Shown: one piece after another, positions 21,262-31,549 of the stretch
How positions within the stretch are numbered: the first letter of the stretch is position 1
How the letters are laid out: each line of letters begins with the position of its first letter
Assembly: GCF_027244095.1 (NCBI RefSeq)
Contig: NC_069662.1
Location: forward strand, 54,522,001 to 54,586,000
Direction of reading: 5' to 3'
Length of the DNA: 64,000 nt
DNA from: Hemicordylus capensis
Lineage: Eukaryota > Chordata > Lepidosauria > Squamata > Cordylidae
Program-made: the position numbers and the translations under genes
Notes under the pieces: model-generated
Told to the model about the DNA's origin: nothing
Database searches by the model: none
The model's input: the letters and a program-made list of their open reading frames with translations, nothing else

Positions 21262-22328
21262 AGTAAAATAGGGTGATAAGAAAGTTTGGATTTGGAGATG
21301 GGTTACAACAAAGAGGTTCTCTATCATATGATAGACTACTAGCAAGAATCTCTGTTAATTATCACATTTCAGATGTCATAATTTGGTAGAGAGGAACACA
21401 ACAAGGATGCTCTCTTTCACTTTTGTTTCTTGTCCTAGGTATTAAAAATCTTAGCTGTTGTAATTATATCCGATAATTTGATAAGATTGAAAGTAAGAGA
21501 TTTTAAAAAGTAAGCTGGCGATGCATTGATTAAAGTAACAGCTCTTAGAGGCTTTAAAGTGTATTAAAACTTATGGGGAATTGGTGGGATATAAATTCGC
21601 AATGCAAAGGAACCACTAGGCTAAGCTAGCCCGGTTAAATTATAAATCGAATTAATCAACATCAGAGTTATCTGCATTAAGTATTGGTGACCCAACATGT
21701 AATATAGTATCTAATTTACAGTTTAGAAAAAAAGTAATAGAATATGTGGATGTCAGATTTCCAGCAGATACAGAAAAGATCTTTAATTTGAACTCCAGTG
21801 ATTAGGAACATGGAGGAAATCTCTAATGTTGGGCTAAACTGAAATTTAACTAGACAGCAAGACTGGCATCTGTAAAAATTAGCTTCCTCCCTAAACAGTT
21901 AGTTCTCTTTCTAATCTTACCTCTAATGGCTTCACTTCTGCAGTGGAAAAGATTATTATTAAACAAAACAAAGAATCATTATAAAGGAAGGAAAGATATC
22001 AAGGATTCTGTTTTCAGTTTTGTGCCCCCCCCCCAAAAGGAGGAATAAATATCTCTAACATATCAACTTCTTATTTGGCATCCCAAATAGTAGCTATAGC
22101 AACTTGGTTCTTGGAAAAACCTGAATCACTTTTGCTTCAGCAAGAACAGTATAATTTAGAGGAGCTATTAAAAGCCCTGTTATGGTGCAAAAGAAGAGAC
22201 TGGCCCCACCAGATAGATAAAAATCCACTGAGAAGAACCTGTTAAACAACTGAGACAAAGTTAAACATCAAATCAGCTTGGACGTATCTCCAACTTAATT
22301 CATTTATTTTTGAATTGATTAATGTAAG
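21262..22328 (+). repeat. Decayed L1-type LINE, RT and C-terminal region
   Basis: 'agaggaacacaacaaggatg', then 'ctctctttcacttttgtttc', reads as a worn version of the L1 RT motif GTRQGCPLSPLLF. About 680 bases on, 'ccaaaaggaggaataaatat' then 'atatcaacttcttatttggc' read like KEGGIN and the YYLA-type phrase of L1 C-terminal regions. Many frame breaks; no intact ORF. Confidence 0.55.
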
Positions 22329-22329
22329 T

Positions 22330-22545
22330 TAGGTCAAAGTAAAGTGTGCCGTCAGGTCGATTTTGACTCCTGGTGCCCACAGAGCCCTGTGGGTGTTTGG
22401 TAGAATACAGGAGGGGTTTACCATTGCCATCTCCTGGGCAGTATGAGATGATGCCTTTCAGTATCTTCCCATATCGCTGCTGCCCCCGATATAGGTGTTC
22501 CCCTTAGTCTGGGAAACATACCAATGGGGTTAAGTTTCCCATTAA
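22330..22545 (-). repeat. tRNA-headed SINE, same family as 3160
   Basis: 'aaagtgtgccgtcaggtcga', 'cacagagccctgtgggtgtt', 'acaggaggggtttaccattg', 'gatgatgcctttcagtatct' and 'atatcgctgctgcccccgat' are present. The tRNA-like head at the far end is worn. Confidence 0.8.
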
Positions 22546-23001
22546 TGGTCTCGAGTATGGGATGATCCTGGTTAGTCCTGGATCATTCATCTTTTTAGAA
22601 ACAGAGGCAAAGTTTGCCCTTGGAAAAACTGGGGGTAGGGGGGGAAAGCCTGTGCCTTGTGCAGGAGCCTCTCACTCTTTTAGCTGCCCCTGCCCAGCCT
22701 TAGTTTTTCCAGGAGCAGCCCCCTAGCCACCAGGTGGGGTTTGCACAATGTTATTTGGAGATTGCATCAAATCCTACTGAAGGTGACACAAACATGCTGC
22801 TTGCTTTTCTTGGTATTTTTGTTTAAAAATATGATAGAGAAGAAAGCACTGATCTATGGGGATTTTTTCCTACTTAATAAGTGTTCCTGTTCTTCTGCTG
22901 GGACTCAATCCAGTCCATCAGGTTCCAGAACAGGAAACTCATCTACAATTTGGAGACCACCTACAATTCTTGAGCTTTTGTACATATTTTTAGCCTACTT
23001 T

Positions 23002-24041
23002 CTAGTAGGCTTATGGGATCGCCCATCATTGTGTGTGTGTGTGTGTCCCCCGGACCAATATGAACCAAATTTGGTATAGCTGTAGGGACACATAAGGACA
23101 CCTCAACAGTATAGTTTGTGATGATGTAATCTCTCTCAATTCAAGATGGCGGATGCATACACGTTTGAGGCACAAGAGGGCTAACTTATGAACTGTAACA
23201 GATCTGAACCAAATTTGGTACAACTGTAGTGAGTGACACACAGGGAGATCTCAGCGGTGTGGTTTGTGATGTCATCCATCCCAATTAAAGATGGCAGACA
23301 AGTGAATATTTGAAGCAAATTGGGCTAACTTGTGAACTGCCTAACCTATTTGAACCAAATTTGCTACAGATGTCGGGACACATAAGAATAGCTCAAGGGA
23401 GTAATTTGTAATGATGTCATCCAGCCTGATTCAAGAGGGACACGTAAACGTTTGAGGTGCAAGTGGGAACCAATTTGGACCAAATTTGGTACAGTTGTAG
23501 GGACACCTCAAATGCATAGTTTGTGATGTCATCCACCCCAATTCAAGATGGTTGATGCATGAACGTTTGAGGCGCAAGTGGGCTAACATGAATGGCCTAA
23601 CCGATTGGACTAAATTTAATCCAGTTGTAGACATAGTGAAAGAAAAGTAGGCAGATCTTACTAGAACAACCTTCTATATACTTAATTCTCTTAAATATAC
23701 CTGTTGCTAATTCCATGCGTGGCAGCTTCTGTGAGAGTTTGCGAGCAGCTTCTGGATAGGATAGGGACTGGAGAGAAAATAGCAATGCTCACTGGTGGCC
23801 AGAGGAGGTGCCAGTGGGCTGGCGGGAGCAGGAGGTGGTGGCGGGGCGGGCTGGCCGTCAGGAGCAGGAGGCAGCTGCTGCTGGGAGTTGGCTTTCAGAC
23901 TGGCCCACCAGCCAGAAAGCATGGGAAGGCGAGAAGCGGGCAGGGGTGAGAAGCGGGCTGGCTGGCCTGCCAGAAAGCCGAGTGGGGCGAGGAGGTGCAG
24001 GTGCTCTGTGCCCTGCCCAGCTCGTTTGTTTTAATATAGGA
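23002..24041 (-). mobile_element. Helitron-like element with internal tandem units
   Basis: The right boundary read on the minus strand is TCCTATATTAAAACAAACG, like the Helitron 5' ends at 5523 and 12824. The left boundary has CTAG preceded (minus strand) by a small hairpin atggg-cgat-cccat. From about 23060 to 23640 there are about five diverged tandem units of roughly 115-145 bases, each with 'gaaccaaatttggta', 'gggacacataag', 'gtgatgtcatcc' and 'caattcaagatgg'. The GC-rich segment 23690-24030 resembles 46380-46840. Host bases at the two ends are not the canonical A/T, so the exact limits are less certain. Confidence 0.6.
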
Positions 24042-24152
24042 AGAGCCATAACGTAGATCACTCATCTCTTTGAGGGATGACTTTTCCTGTTTATACATTT
24101 GTGGCCATAATTGTGCATTATCCTGAAACAGTTCCAGTGCAAACTCTCTGTC

Positions 24153-24480
24153 CAGTGGTGTAGTAACATTGGCAGTGGCCCATGTCCAAATATTTTGGCA
24201 ACTTGCTGCTTCCAATGCCTCCAGCCCAACCCACGACAGCAGCCCCTCCCCCACCGGCCTCCGCAGCCCCCTTTCACTGTGTGGCCAGCTTGCTTCTCTT
24301 TGCTGACTGCGATGCAATATAATAACGTCACTGCCCAAGCTGATGGGCAGTGATGTCATCATACTGTGCCATGACTGCAAAGAAAAGCCAGCCACAGTAG
24401 CAGCTGTGAGAGGTGTCTGTGGATGCCAGTGGCAGGTGAGGGCAGAGGGCTGCAGCAGCAGGTGGCAGGTGAGTGTGGCG
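24153..24480. repeat. Foldback repeat, possible hAT fragment
   Basis: Begins cagtggtgtagtaac, similar to CAG-GGCGTA hAT ends. It contains imperfect inverted arms at about 24280-24337 and 24344-24402 around 'cactgcccaagctgatgggcagtg'. The right terminus was not identified. Confidence 0.4.
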
Positions 24481-24497
24481 GCTCCCACACCTGGCAG

Positions 24498-24730
24498 CAG
24501 GGTGGATTTGATTTAAATCAAACTGATTTAAATCACGATTTAAATCACTAGCAGGGTGGATAAAAATCAAAAAGATCCGATTTAAATCAAAAAGATCCGA
24601 TTTAAATCAAAAAGATCCGATTTTTTTGATTTAAATTGGATTTTTTTGATTTTTATCCACCCTGCTAGTGATTTAAATCGTGATTTAAATCGTGATTTAA
24701 ATCAGTTTGATTTAAATCAAATCCACCCTG
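24498..24730. mobile_element. Palindromic hAT-type MITE
   Basis: The ends cagggtggatttgatttaaa and its mirror tttaaatcaaatccaccctg enclose a nearly symmetrical element built from 'gatttaaatc' units; a second inner cagggtggataaaaatc/gatttttatccaccctg pair sits inside. The flanking octamers cctggcag (24490-24497) and cctgacag (24731-24738) match at 7 of 8 bases. Almost the whole unit can fold back on itself. Confidence 0.82.
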
Positions 24731-24894
24731 CCTGACAGCCTGTGTTCAGAGGACATGGTCGCTCAGTTGTCGATCTGCTCCATCTATGTGTCCTCTCCAG
24801 GAGATTCCCTTCTTTCCAAACAACTGAGCAGTTTTATTATTTCCTTTTCTGCCACTAGGGGCCGTACTAGAATACTTTCCAAATCTGGGAATGG

Positions 24895-25210
24895 AGTAAT
24901 ATTTATTTATTTATTACATTTCTATACTGCCCCATCCAAAGGCTCTGTTGTTTACCACAACAAGTGAAATACAAGAACAAATACCATTTTTAAAAAAAGT
25001 TTTAACAGAATATAAAAACAAATTTAAAACAATTCAGAGCCATTTAAAACCAATTAACCAATTAAAAATACTTAAGAACAATTTAAAGACCTTGGAAGGC
25101 CAGGCCAAACAAGTAAGGCTTTAGGGCTCTCTTGAAGGCCAACAATGAGCCCAAACTGTGGATATCTGCTGGGAGTGCATTCCACAAGCCAGGAGCAGCT
25201 ACAGAGAAGG
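24895..25210 (-). repeat. L2-like LINE 3' end
   Basis: (ATTT)n, then 'tttctatactgccccatcca', and on the minus strand 'gccttctctgtagctgctcc' and 'tggcttgtggaatgcactcc', which is the AWNALP-type C-terminus followed by the LINE tail. Confidence 0.75.
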
Positions 25211-25214
25211 CCTG

Positions 25215-25484
25215 GTTCCAAGTGAGGGGAGCTGGTCTTGTGGTAGCAAGCATGACTTGTCCCCTTAGCTAAGCAGAGTCTGTCCTGGTTACATATGAAA
25301 GGGAGACTAGAAGTGTGAGCACTGTAAGATATTCCCTTTGGGGTGGAGCCGCTCTGGGAAGAGCAGAAGGTTTCAAGTTCCCTCCCTGGCTTCTCCAAGA
25401 TAGGGCTGAGAGAGATTCCTACCTGCAACCTTGGAGAAGCCGCTGCCAGACTGCGTAGACAATACTGAGCTAGATGGACATATG
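25215..25484 (+). repeat. 5S-headed SINE, left part (target of the hAT insertion)
   Basis: 'gctaagcagagtctgtcctg' with 'gaaagggagactag' corresponds to the 5S rRNA internal promoter. The body continues to 'gagctagatggacatatg', where the 10-kb hAT begins after gtctgact. The SINE resumes beyond the transposon at 35780 ('cagtatatggctgattccta'). Confidence 0.9.
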
Positions 25485-25492
25485 GTCTGACT
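25485..25492 (+). other. Left 8-bp target-site duplication
   Basis: gtctgact, identical to 35772-35779 on the other side of the hAT element. Confidence 0.95.
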
Positions 25493-25840
25493 TAGGGATG
25501 TGCATAAAACCGGTTCTCCCGGTTCGGTTCGGGTCCGAACCGGGTCCGGACCGGACCGGGGTGGTTCGGTTTTGGTTTTGCCAGACCACCCCCCCGGTCC
25601 GGTTCGGTTTCGAACCGAACCGGTTCGGATCACAAAAAGTGGCTGGTTTTGAAGGGGACATTGTGTTCTACCTGCCACCCAAATTTCAAGTCGATTGGAC
25701 CTTCCTCTGATTTTTTACAAATTTTTTTCAAAAAATAAATTTTTGCCCATAACTCACAATGTGGAGCCCTTAGGGGCAAAAAATCTGGGGTGGGTGGTAG
25801 CCACCCATGGGTGTCCTCCACCCCAAAAATCCCAAGGCAA

Positions 25841-26351
25841 TTGGTTGCTCCTAGTATTATTGGTGAATTTCTGAAGAAAAATTTTTTTCCATTGGCTAGA
25901 ATGGGGGTTTGGGGCTGCCCCAGACCCACCTCTGTGGGGTGGCAGCACCCCCAAAGTGGGTCCGGGGCCATGGCAAAAATGCCCTCAGTCCCTCCCAGCA
26001 TTCCCTGTAGAGATAGGAGTGATGGTTCTGTTGTTTTTCTGAGGTATTCTGAGTGTAGATTCTATGATAGCTTATGAGATTTCCAATGAGACACCATGAA
26101 TCCACTCTCATTTGCTATCACAGAATACACACTCACTCAGAACACCTCAGAAAAACAACAGAACCATCACTCCTATCTCTACGGGGATTGCTGGGAGGGA
26201 CTGAGGGCATTTTTGCCATGGCCCCGGACCCACTTTGGCGGTGCTGCCACCCCACAGAGGCGGGTCTGGGGCAGCCCCGAACCCCCATTCTAGCCAATGG
26301 AAAAAAATTTTTTCTTCAGAAATTCACCAATAATACTAGGAGCAACCCAAC
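25841..26351. repeat. Large foldback (inverted repeat) inside the hAT
   Basis: The arm from 'ttggttgctcctagtattat' (25841) through 'gataggagtgatggttctg' to about 26079 is mirrored from about 26098 to 26351 ('aataatactaggagcaaccc'). The loop is only about 20 bases ('aatgagacaccatgaatcc'). The arms are similar but not identical (a few mismatches and small indels). Confidence 0.88.
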
Positions 26352-28761
26352 AATTGCCACCCCATCTTTTTGGCCCCTCTCTCTGGGCGCCCTAACACGT
26401 AACACCTAGTCAGTCCATCTTAATGCCTACCTACTACCACCACTCCTATCCAAGCAAGTAAGAGGAGGACACTCAGAGAGACAACACCCACTCTCTGATC
26501 TAACAAAAAGGCCACTGCTGTGCTGCCTGCCAGCACAGCAGCAGCAGCGGAGCAGCACACTAAGCACAAGAGCAGCACACACAGAGAAGAAGCAGGAGGC
26601 GGAGCAGCAGAGCAGCAGACCTGCCGCTCTGCATGATGGGTGACGTGATGCCCAAAGAAACCACCGCCTCACTCAGTGCCTGCCACTGACTAGGCCTGAC
26701 AGACAGAAGCCAGCCAACCTGCTCTGCTCTGCTCTGATGCTCCCCATGGATGATGCACACACACCCTACATCTGCATCCCAATGACCAGACCAGACCAGA
26801 CCAAGTGCGCAGAGTCAGCACAGGCCAGCAGCCACCAGCCCAGCAACAACAACAGCTACTACTGCTACCACCACAACCAGTGTTGCCGCTACAATAACAT
26901 TCCCAGTCCAGTCACGCGCGCCACAGCCTGAGCCTAGCACACAGCCAACAGCTGCTGCCAGCCAGTGCCTGGCAAGCCCAGCCAACATGAGGAGGAGAGA
27001 GCTAAGTAGACGGCGCACGCACATCACCAACCCATCACGACGGCGCAACTGCAAGGGGAGAGGGCACAATTACAGGCAGGAGGAGGAGGAGGAGGCAAGG
27101 CAATCCTAGCACAGATTTGAAAGTTTAAAATCCACCAGGACATCTTCTAGAATCTAGACTTCTTTTTTTCTACCACCAGCTGTAGTGTCTAGTTAGTCAG
27201 TGTGCTGTGCAGCTGAGCTGCGTGTGAGGAAGGATGATTGTAGCTAGTTCTTTAGTTTCAGCAGACTGAGCATTGAGCATGGGCAGTGGCCTTGGGAAGC
27301 AACACAATTACACGACGACACTCACCTGCTGCTGCTGGTTCTAGAAGTTGCCTCTTCTCGTCTTTTCACCTCTTCGTGTGTGTGCGTGTGTGCAGTGAGT
27401 GCATGCCTTTTGCCTTGCTGGAAAGAAATGCTTCTCTGGTCCACCACCACATATCTGCTCAAGGACACAGAGGCCCAAGGCAGAGGTGGTGGTGGCACCA
27501 GTGTGAGTGCATGTGTGCTGGTGGTGTTTGCCACCACAGGTGTTTTGTGTGTGTATGTGTGCGCTGCTAGCTAGGAGGGGGGAGGGAGGCAGGGAGGCAG
27601 GGGGGAGGAAAGGGGAGGGGGAGAGGGATGTAGAGGGGATTGAAGGGGGGAGGGTCCAGCTCAGAGTTGGTCAGCCACATATTTGTGCACACACGTGCTC
27701 ACGTGTGTGCTTCGGTGGGAGAGACCAGACTCTCATCATCTGCCAGACCAGGGTTGGGGGCAGGTGAGGCGGTGGTGGGCTGGAAGGGAGGGAGGATGGA
27801 AGGTGGTGAAGAGGAAGGGGAGAGGATGAGAGGGGAAGGATGGAGGGAGGCATGGGGGGGAGGAAAAAAAACATGTAGACAGACACACACCACACTACAC
27901 ACAGAAAGCATCCACACACAGAGACAGTGCTAGGCATCCATTCACACAGACAGACAGACAGACAGACACACAACAGGAAGAGACAGACTGAGCCTGCACC
28001 ACACACACAGAGACCCAATTCCCCCCCTGCACAGTTATCAATCAATATGTTGTGTTGGTGGCCAGTTCATTGCTATTCTGATGGTTTTGGGTTTTTTGCC
28101 ATCAGCCAACATCAACAGTGACCACAATCAAGATGAACATAAGATGATAATAATTCATTCGTTTCATTTGAAAAAATCACCCAGTCATTTTCTCCATGTA
28201 AACCAAGCCCCCCACACATGATTTCTGGCAACATTTTCAATAAAATCAATTCATTTGGCATTCATCATTTTGTTCTCCCTCTGTCACCTTTTTTTCTTTC
28301 TTTTGCATAATTTTGAGGCTTGATTTTGACATGGGGTTTTTAAAGAAAAAATTATTTACATGTTTATTTACATACAGTATTTACATATCTACACTGCATT
28401 TTAGAACGTATACCCGCCGCTGCCGCTAAGTCTAGTACTCCGTGGGCTGTGCTACTTTGGGGGGGTGTGCCGTGCCCACGCCAGGTCCCCAAATGCTGAC
28501 AGGTGGATAGATAAAGGGCCTGTGCTGGTCAGCATTGGGTTTCTTTTTAGGTGGGCGTGGGCATTGTAAACATCTGGCCAGTCGCAGCACTACAACTACT
28601 ACTACAACTGCATCTCTGTGTGGGCACACTACACGCTGCGACTGGCTGGCACGGCTCAGCATCTGTCACGTCAGCTCAGCTAGAGGTGGAAGGGGGGAGG
28701 GTAGGGATAAGCACAGAGGTCGAGCCAGGCAGGTGACCAACCATGGGGCAACCCACGGTAA
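26352..28761. other. Non-coding left arm of the hAT
   Basis: Rich in CAG/CTG-like and CA/GT simple sequence, with GGGAGG purine tracts (27570-27860) and a (CAGA)n run near 27945. No second gene recognised. It lies downstream of the transposase stop. Confidence 0.6.
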
Positions 28762-31206
28762 TCACTCGCCCGTCTCAAACTGCAGCTTGGGGTAGCCCAA
28801 CAGGGGGAGGTTCACCTTAAGGAAGACCAGCTGCTCCACCAGACCAGGGTCCAAGCGGGAGCGAGAGGGTGTCACCACGTCCCCGGCACGTGAAAACACC
28901 CGCTCGCTCTGGACACTGGTTGGGGGGCAGGAGAGGAGGCGCACAGCCACCACCGCCAGGTCCGGCCAGACTTGGCGGCGGCTCGCCCAGAACTGTGCGC
29001 AGTCCACGCCGTCTCCCTCCACAGGCTCCTCCAAGTACTGCGCAACGCATTGCTCAGCACTGGAGAGGGGCCTGGCAGGTCGAGCCTCCCGCATACCAGG
29101 CATGGCGCCATAGCAGAACCGCTGAAACCACTGGGCGGATCTCGAGTCGGTAGCAAATGGCTGCTGCGATGGCGCCGCCTGGGATGCCGCGCTGCTGGAC
29201 TGGGAAGAGGGAGGGGAAGGGGAAGCTGACGCTGGCTGGCCGCCCATGCTGCTGCTGGGTGCGGGTTGGGCCGCGAGGGCTGCCCCCGCACCACTACCAA
29301 CACCCTGGTCTCTGCGGGCCCTAGCGGCCTCCTCCTCCCTAACCTTCTCGACCAGGATGCCCTTCCACCTGGGCAAGTCGTCGGCACTCACGGCATTGCC
29401 CTTGAGGGCTGGGTGACAGAGACAAGCGAGGACATACTCCTCCCTGTCTCCCAGCACATCAACGAGCCGCTTGTCAACCCCAGACCTCAGCCTCCCAGCC
29501 AGAGCACGACCCTCTGGCGTGGTCAGAGAGATATGGAGTCCACCCATCAGCTTCTCGAGACCAACAGCTGTGGGCAGCGCCTGGCTCAAGGGAGTGGTGT
29601 CGCCACACAAGCCCTTCGTGGCAAGCTGGAAGGGCTCGAGTGCCGACACCGCCTCGGACATCTGCTTCCACTCTGCGTTCGAGAAGTCGCAGACATCCAA
29701 GGACTCGTCCCTCGCCAGGGCGACAAGGGCTCTCTCCTGCTCCAACAGGCGCTGGAACAGGAGGAAGGTGGAGTTCCACCGCGTCTCCACATCCGTAGGG
29801 ATGAGATGGCGAGGAAGGCCAAGGTCATCCTGCTTCTGGCGAAGCAGTCTCCTGGACTTCTCGCTGCAGTGGAAGTGGGCGGCCAGCTTGCGGGACTTAT
29901 CCACAAGCGTGGCCGTGGCAGCAACAGCAGCTGGGATGGGGCGGGCCCCCTTCTCCTGGGACGCCCTCAGCTCCTTAAGGCCAAGGGCGTCCCTGACGGT
30001 CAGATGGAGCGTGTGTGCCATACACCGTATGTTCACACAGTCCATGACTGTCTCGACAGCGGCGGTAACGTTGGCTCCATTGTCGGTGACAATGAAGCCG
30101 CGGGAGAGGTGTGGACACCCGCCAATCCACTCCTCTATCTGGCGGTCGAGTACGGCCGCCACCTCCTCCGCGGTGTGCCTCGTGTCCATCGTCTCCACGT
30201 GCAGGACGGCCCACCTGTGCCGTAGTGCAGCGGGAGCCGCGCCGGACCCGGAAGCATCGCCCGCGGAGGTCCCCTCACTCTCCGGTCCCCACCAGTGGGC
30301 AGTGAGGGCCAGGAAAGAAGCGTGCATCCCACTGACACTGGTCCAGAGGTCAGTCGTGAAATGCACGCTTGTCCCGGCCGGAGCTGCACGCAGCTCGGCC
30401 GACACGAGCTCCCTGCACCGGCGGTACAGGGAGGGGACCACGTTCCGGCTGAACGTCGTCCTTGAGGGGATGACGTATTCGGGAGCCAGGTATTGGAGAA
30501 TCCGGCGGAAGCCGTTGTTCTCGACCACCTGAAACGGCTGGTCATCGGTGGAAATCATCTCCCCTATGAGGCGGGTGAGGTGATGATGGTCCACGCGAAC
30601 AATACGCTGGCTGCCCGAGGACTGCGTCCACCGCTGGACGGGCAGTGTAGCCTGCCTGCTGGCTGGCACACTGCCGCTGCCCGCCCTAGTGGCAGATGCA
30701 CAAGGCGCACTAGCGCTGCCAGCCTGTCCCCTGAGACCTGGGTGGTGACGCTCTAGGTGTCTCCACATAGGCGTCGTACCCAGGTGCGCAGGGTCCCTTC
30801 CACGGCTGACAAGCATCCTGCAGTAGACACAGCGGGCGTGGAATGGGTCATCTTGAGGGACCTCAAAATGCACCCATGCACCACTGCCCTTGGCCTCCTG
30901 CGCCCTGGGCGCCGTCCTAGGCCGTTTCTCGCAGGGTGGCTGCAGTCCTAGGGGGGGGGGCGGCCGCCGCTGCCTGCCCACTGCTGCCACCCAACCCGCC
31001 CCTTCCGCCCTCCACAGCGGAGGAAGGGCCCGGCTGAACTGGCATCGGAGAGGCAGGCCTCTCCTCCACCACCTCGCCAGACCGCTCCCCACCAGAGTGT
31101 CGGGCTTCACGAGGGGGGGCCCCACTGAGCGGCGAAAGGATAGGGGGAAGGGGCCCCAGAGGGAGGGAGAACCTGGCTGCATTGCTGCCAGCCGCACGGT
31201 CCTCAC
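28762..31206 (-). CDS. hAT transposase, 814 codons open
   Basis: This would cut and rejoin DNA at the element's termini. Residues 109-157 form a BED zinc finger (W111, C126, C129, H150, H154/H155). The RNase H-like core carries D286 in FTTDLWTS, D375 in VTDNGAN, the CxxH pair at C395/H398 (CMAHTLHL), and E474 in DVETRWNST. Residues 745-800 are the hATC dimerisation region (LLSCPPTSVQSERVFSRAG, then RLDPGLVEQLVFLKVNL). There are no internal stops. The first 80 or so residues look unlike protein and overlap a second frame (31543-30917) whose Pro/Ser/Gly-rich, partly acidic product looks more like the true N-terminus. The two frames meet at a run of ten G at 30951-30960. The frame may therefore be one base off there, through mutation, sequencing error or slippage. 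ZBED-type domesticated genes share this architecture, but the TIRs and TSD show a transposon. Confidence 0.9.
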   Translation of the reverse strand: MRTVRLAAMQPGSPSLWGPFPLSFRRSVGPPLVKPDTLVGSGLARWWRRGLPLRCQFSRALPPLWRAEGAGWVAAVGRQRRPPPPLGLQPPCEKRPRTAPRAQEAKGSGAWVHFEVPQDDPFHARCVYCRMLVSRGRDPAHLGTTPMWRHLERHHPGLRGQAGSASAPCASATRAGSGSVPASRQATLPVQRWTQSSGSQRIVRVDHHHLTRLIGEMISTDDQPFQVVENNGFRRILQYLAPEYVIPSRTTFSRNVVPSLYRRCRELVSAELRAAPAGTSVHFTTDLWTSVSGMHASFLALTAHWWGPESEGTSAGDASGSGAAPAALRHRWAVLHVETMDTRHTAEEVAAVLDRQIEEWIGGCPHLSRGFIVTDNGANVTAAVETVMDCVNIRCMAHTLHLTVRDALGLKELRASQEKGARPIPAAVAATATLVDKSRKLAAHFHCSEKSRRLLRQKQDDLGLPRHLIPTDVETRWNSTFLLFQRLLEQERALVALARDESLDVCDFSNAEWKQMSEAVSALEPFQLATKGLCGDTTPLSQALPTAVGLEKLMGGLHISLTTPEGRALAGRLRSGVDKRLVDVLGDREEYVLACLCHPALKGNAVSADDLPRWKGILVEKVREEEAARARRDQGVGSGAGAALAAQPAPSSSMGGQPASASPSPPSSQSSSAASQAAPSQQPFATDSRSAQWFQRFCYGAMPGMREARPARPLSSAEQCVAQYLEEPVEGDGVDCAQFWASRRQVWPDLAVVAVRLLSCPPTSVQSERVFSRAGDVVTPSRSRLDPGLVEQLVFLKVNLPLLGYPKLQFETGE

Positions 31207-31543
31207 CGCCCTCTACCTGCTCTTCCAACTCCACAGTCTCCTCCACCTCAACAACTGGCGGTAGCTCAGCAGCACCTGGTGCCGCCGGCGAGGAGGGACC
31301 CGCCACAGCCCTAACGGTGCCTCTGCCTCTGCCGCGATTGGCGGCAGCAGGCGTGGGGAACTGAATCCTGCGCACCAAAGATGGGGCCGGAGCAAAGAAT
31401 TCTCCAATGGGGAGAACTGGGGTGTCCTCAGGCTCCCCGCGTCCTCTCCCTCCCCGTGCCGCAGGCGCACCCCGCACCTGGCCTCTCCCACCTCTGCCTG
31501 CCAGCCTTGAGCGAGCCCTGCCCGCCACACGGCGCTCAGACAT
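30917..31543 (-). CDS. Probable N-terminal frame of the hAT transposase
   Basis: 208 codons from ATG 31543 (MSERRVAGRARSRLAGRGG...) to a stop at 30917. The product is low-complexity, Arg/Gly-rich at first, then has an acidic stretch (VEVEETVELEEQVEGGED), then Pro/Ser. It overlaps the transposase frame by 290 bases. Near the poly-G run at 30951 it reads AAAAPPPRTAATLRETA and stops, while the other frame continues into the BED finger. I infer that this is the upstream part of the same protein; an independent small ORF is the alternative. Confidence 0.5.
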   Translation of the reverse strand: MSERRVAGRARSRLAGRGGRGQVRGAPAARGGRGRGEPEDTPVLPIGEFFAPAPSLVRRIQFPTPAAANRGRGRGTVRAVAGPSSPAAPGAAELPPVVEVEETVELEEQVEGGEDRAAGSNAARFSLPLGPLPPILSPLSGAPPREARHSGGERSGEVVEERPASPMPVQPGPSSAVEGGRGGLGGSSGQAAAAAPPPRTAATLRETA

Positions 31544-31549
31544 GCTGCT

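Noticed and set aside
29266-30532. 319- and 353-codon plus-strand frames
   Set aside because: They are antisense to the hAT transposase. Its GC-rich codon use keeps the opposite frames open, and no domain is recognised.
28762-31206. Interpretation of the transposase frame as a domesticated ZBED-type host gene
   Set aside because: The frame sits within an element with inverted termini and a perfect 8-bp TSD, so it belongs to the transposon.
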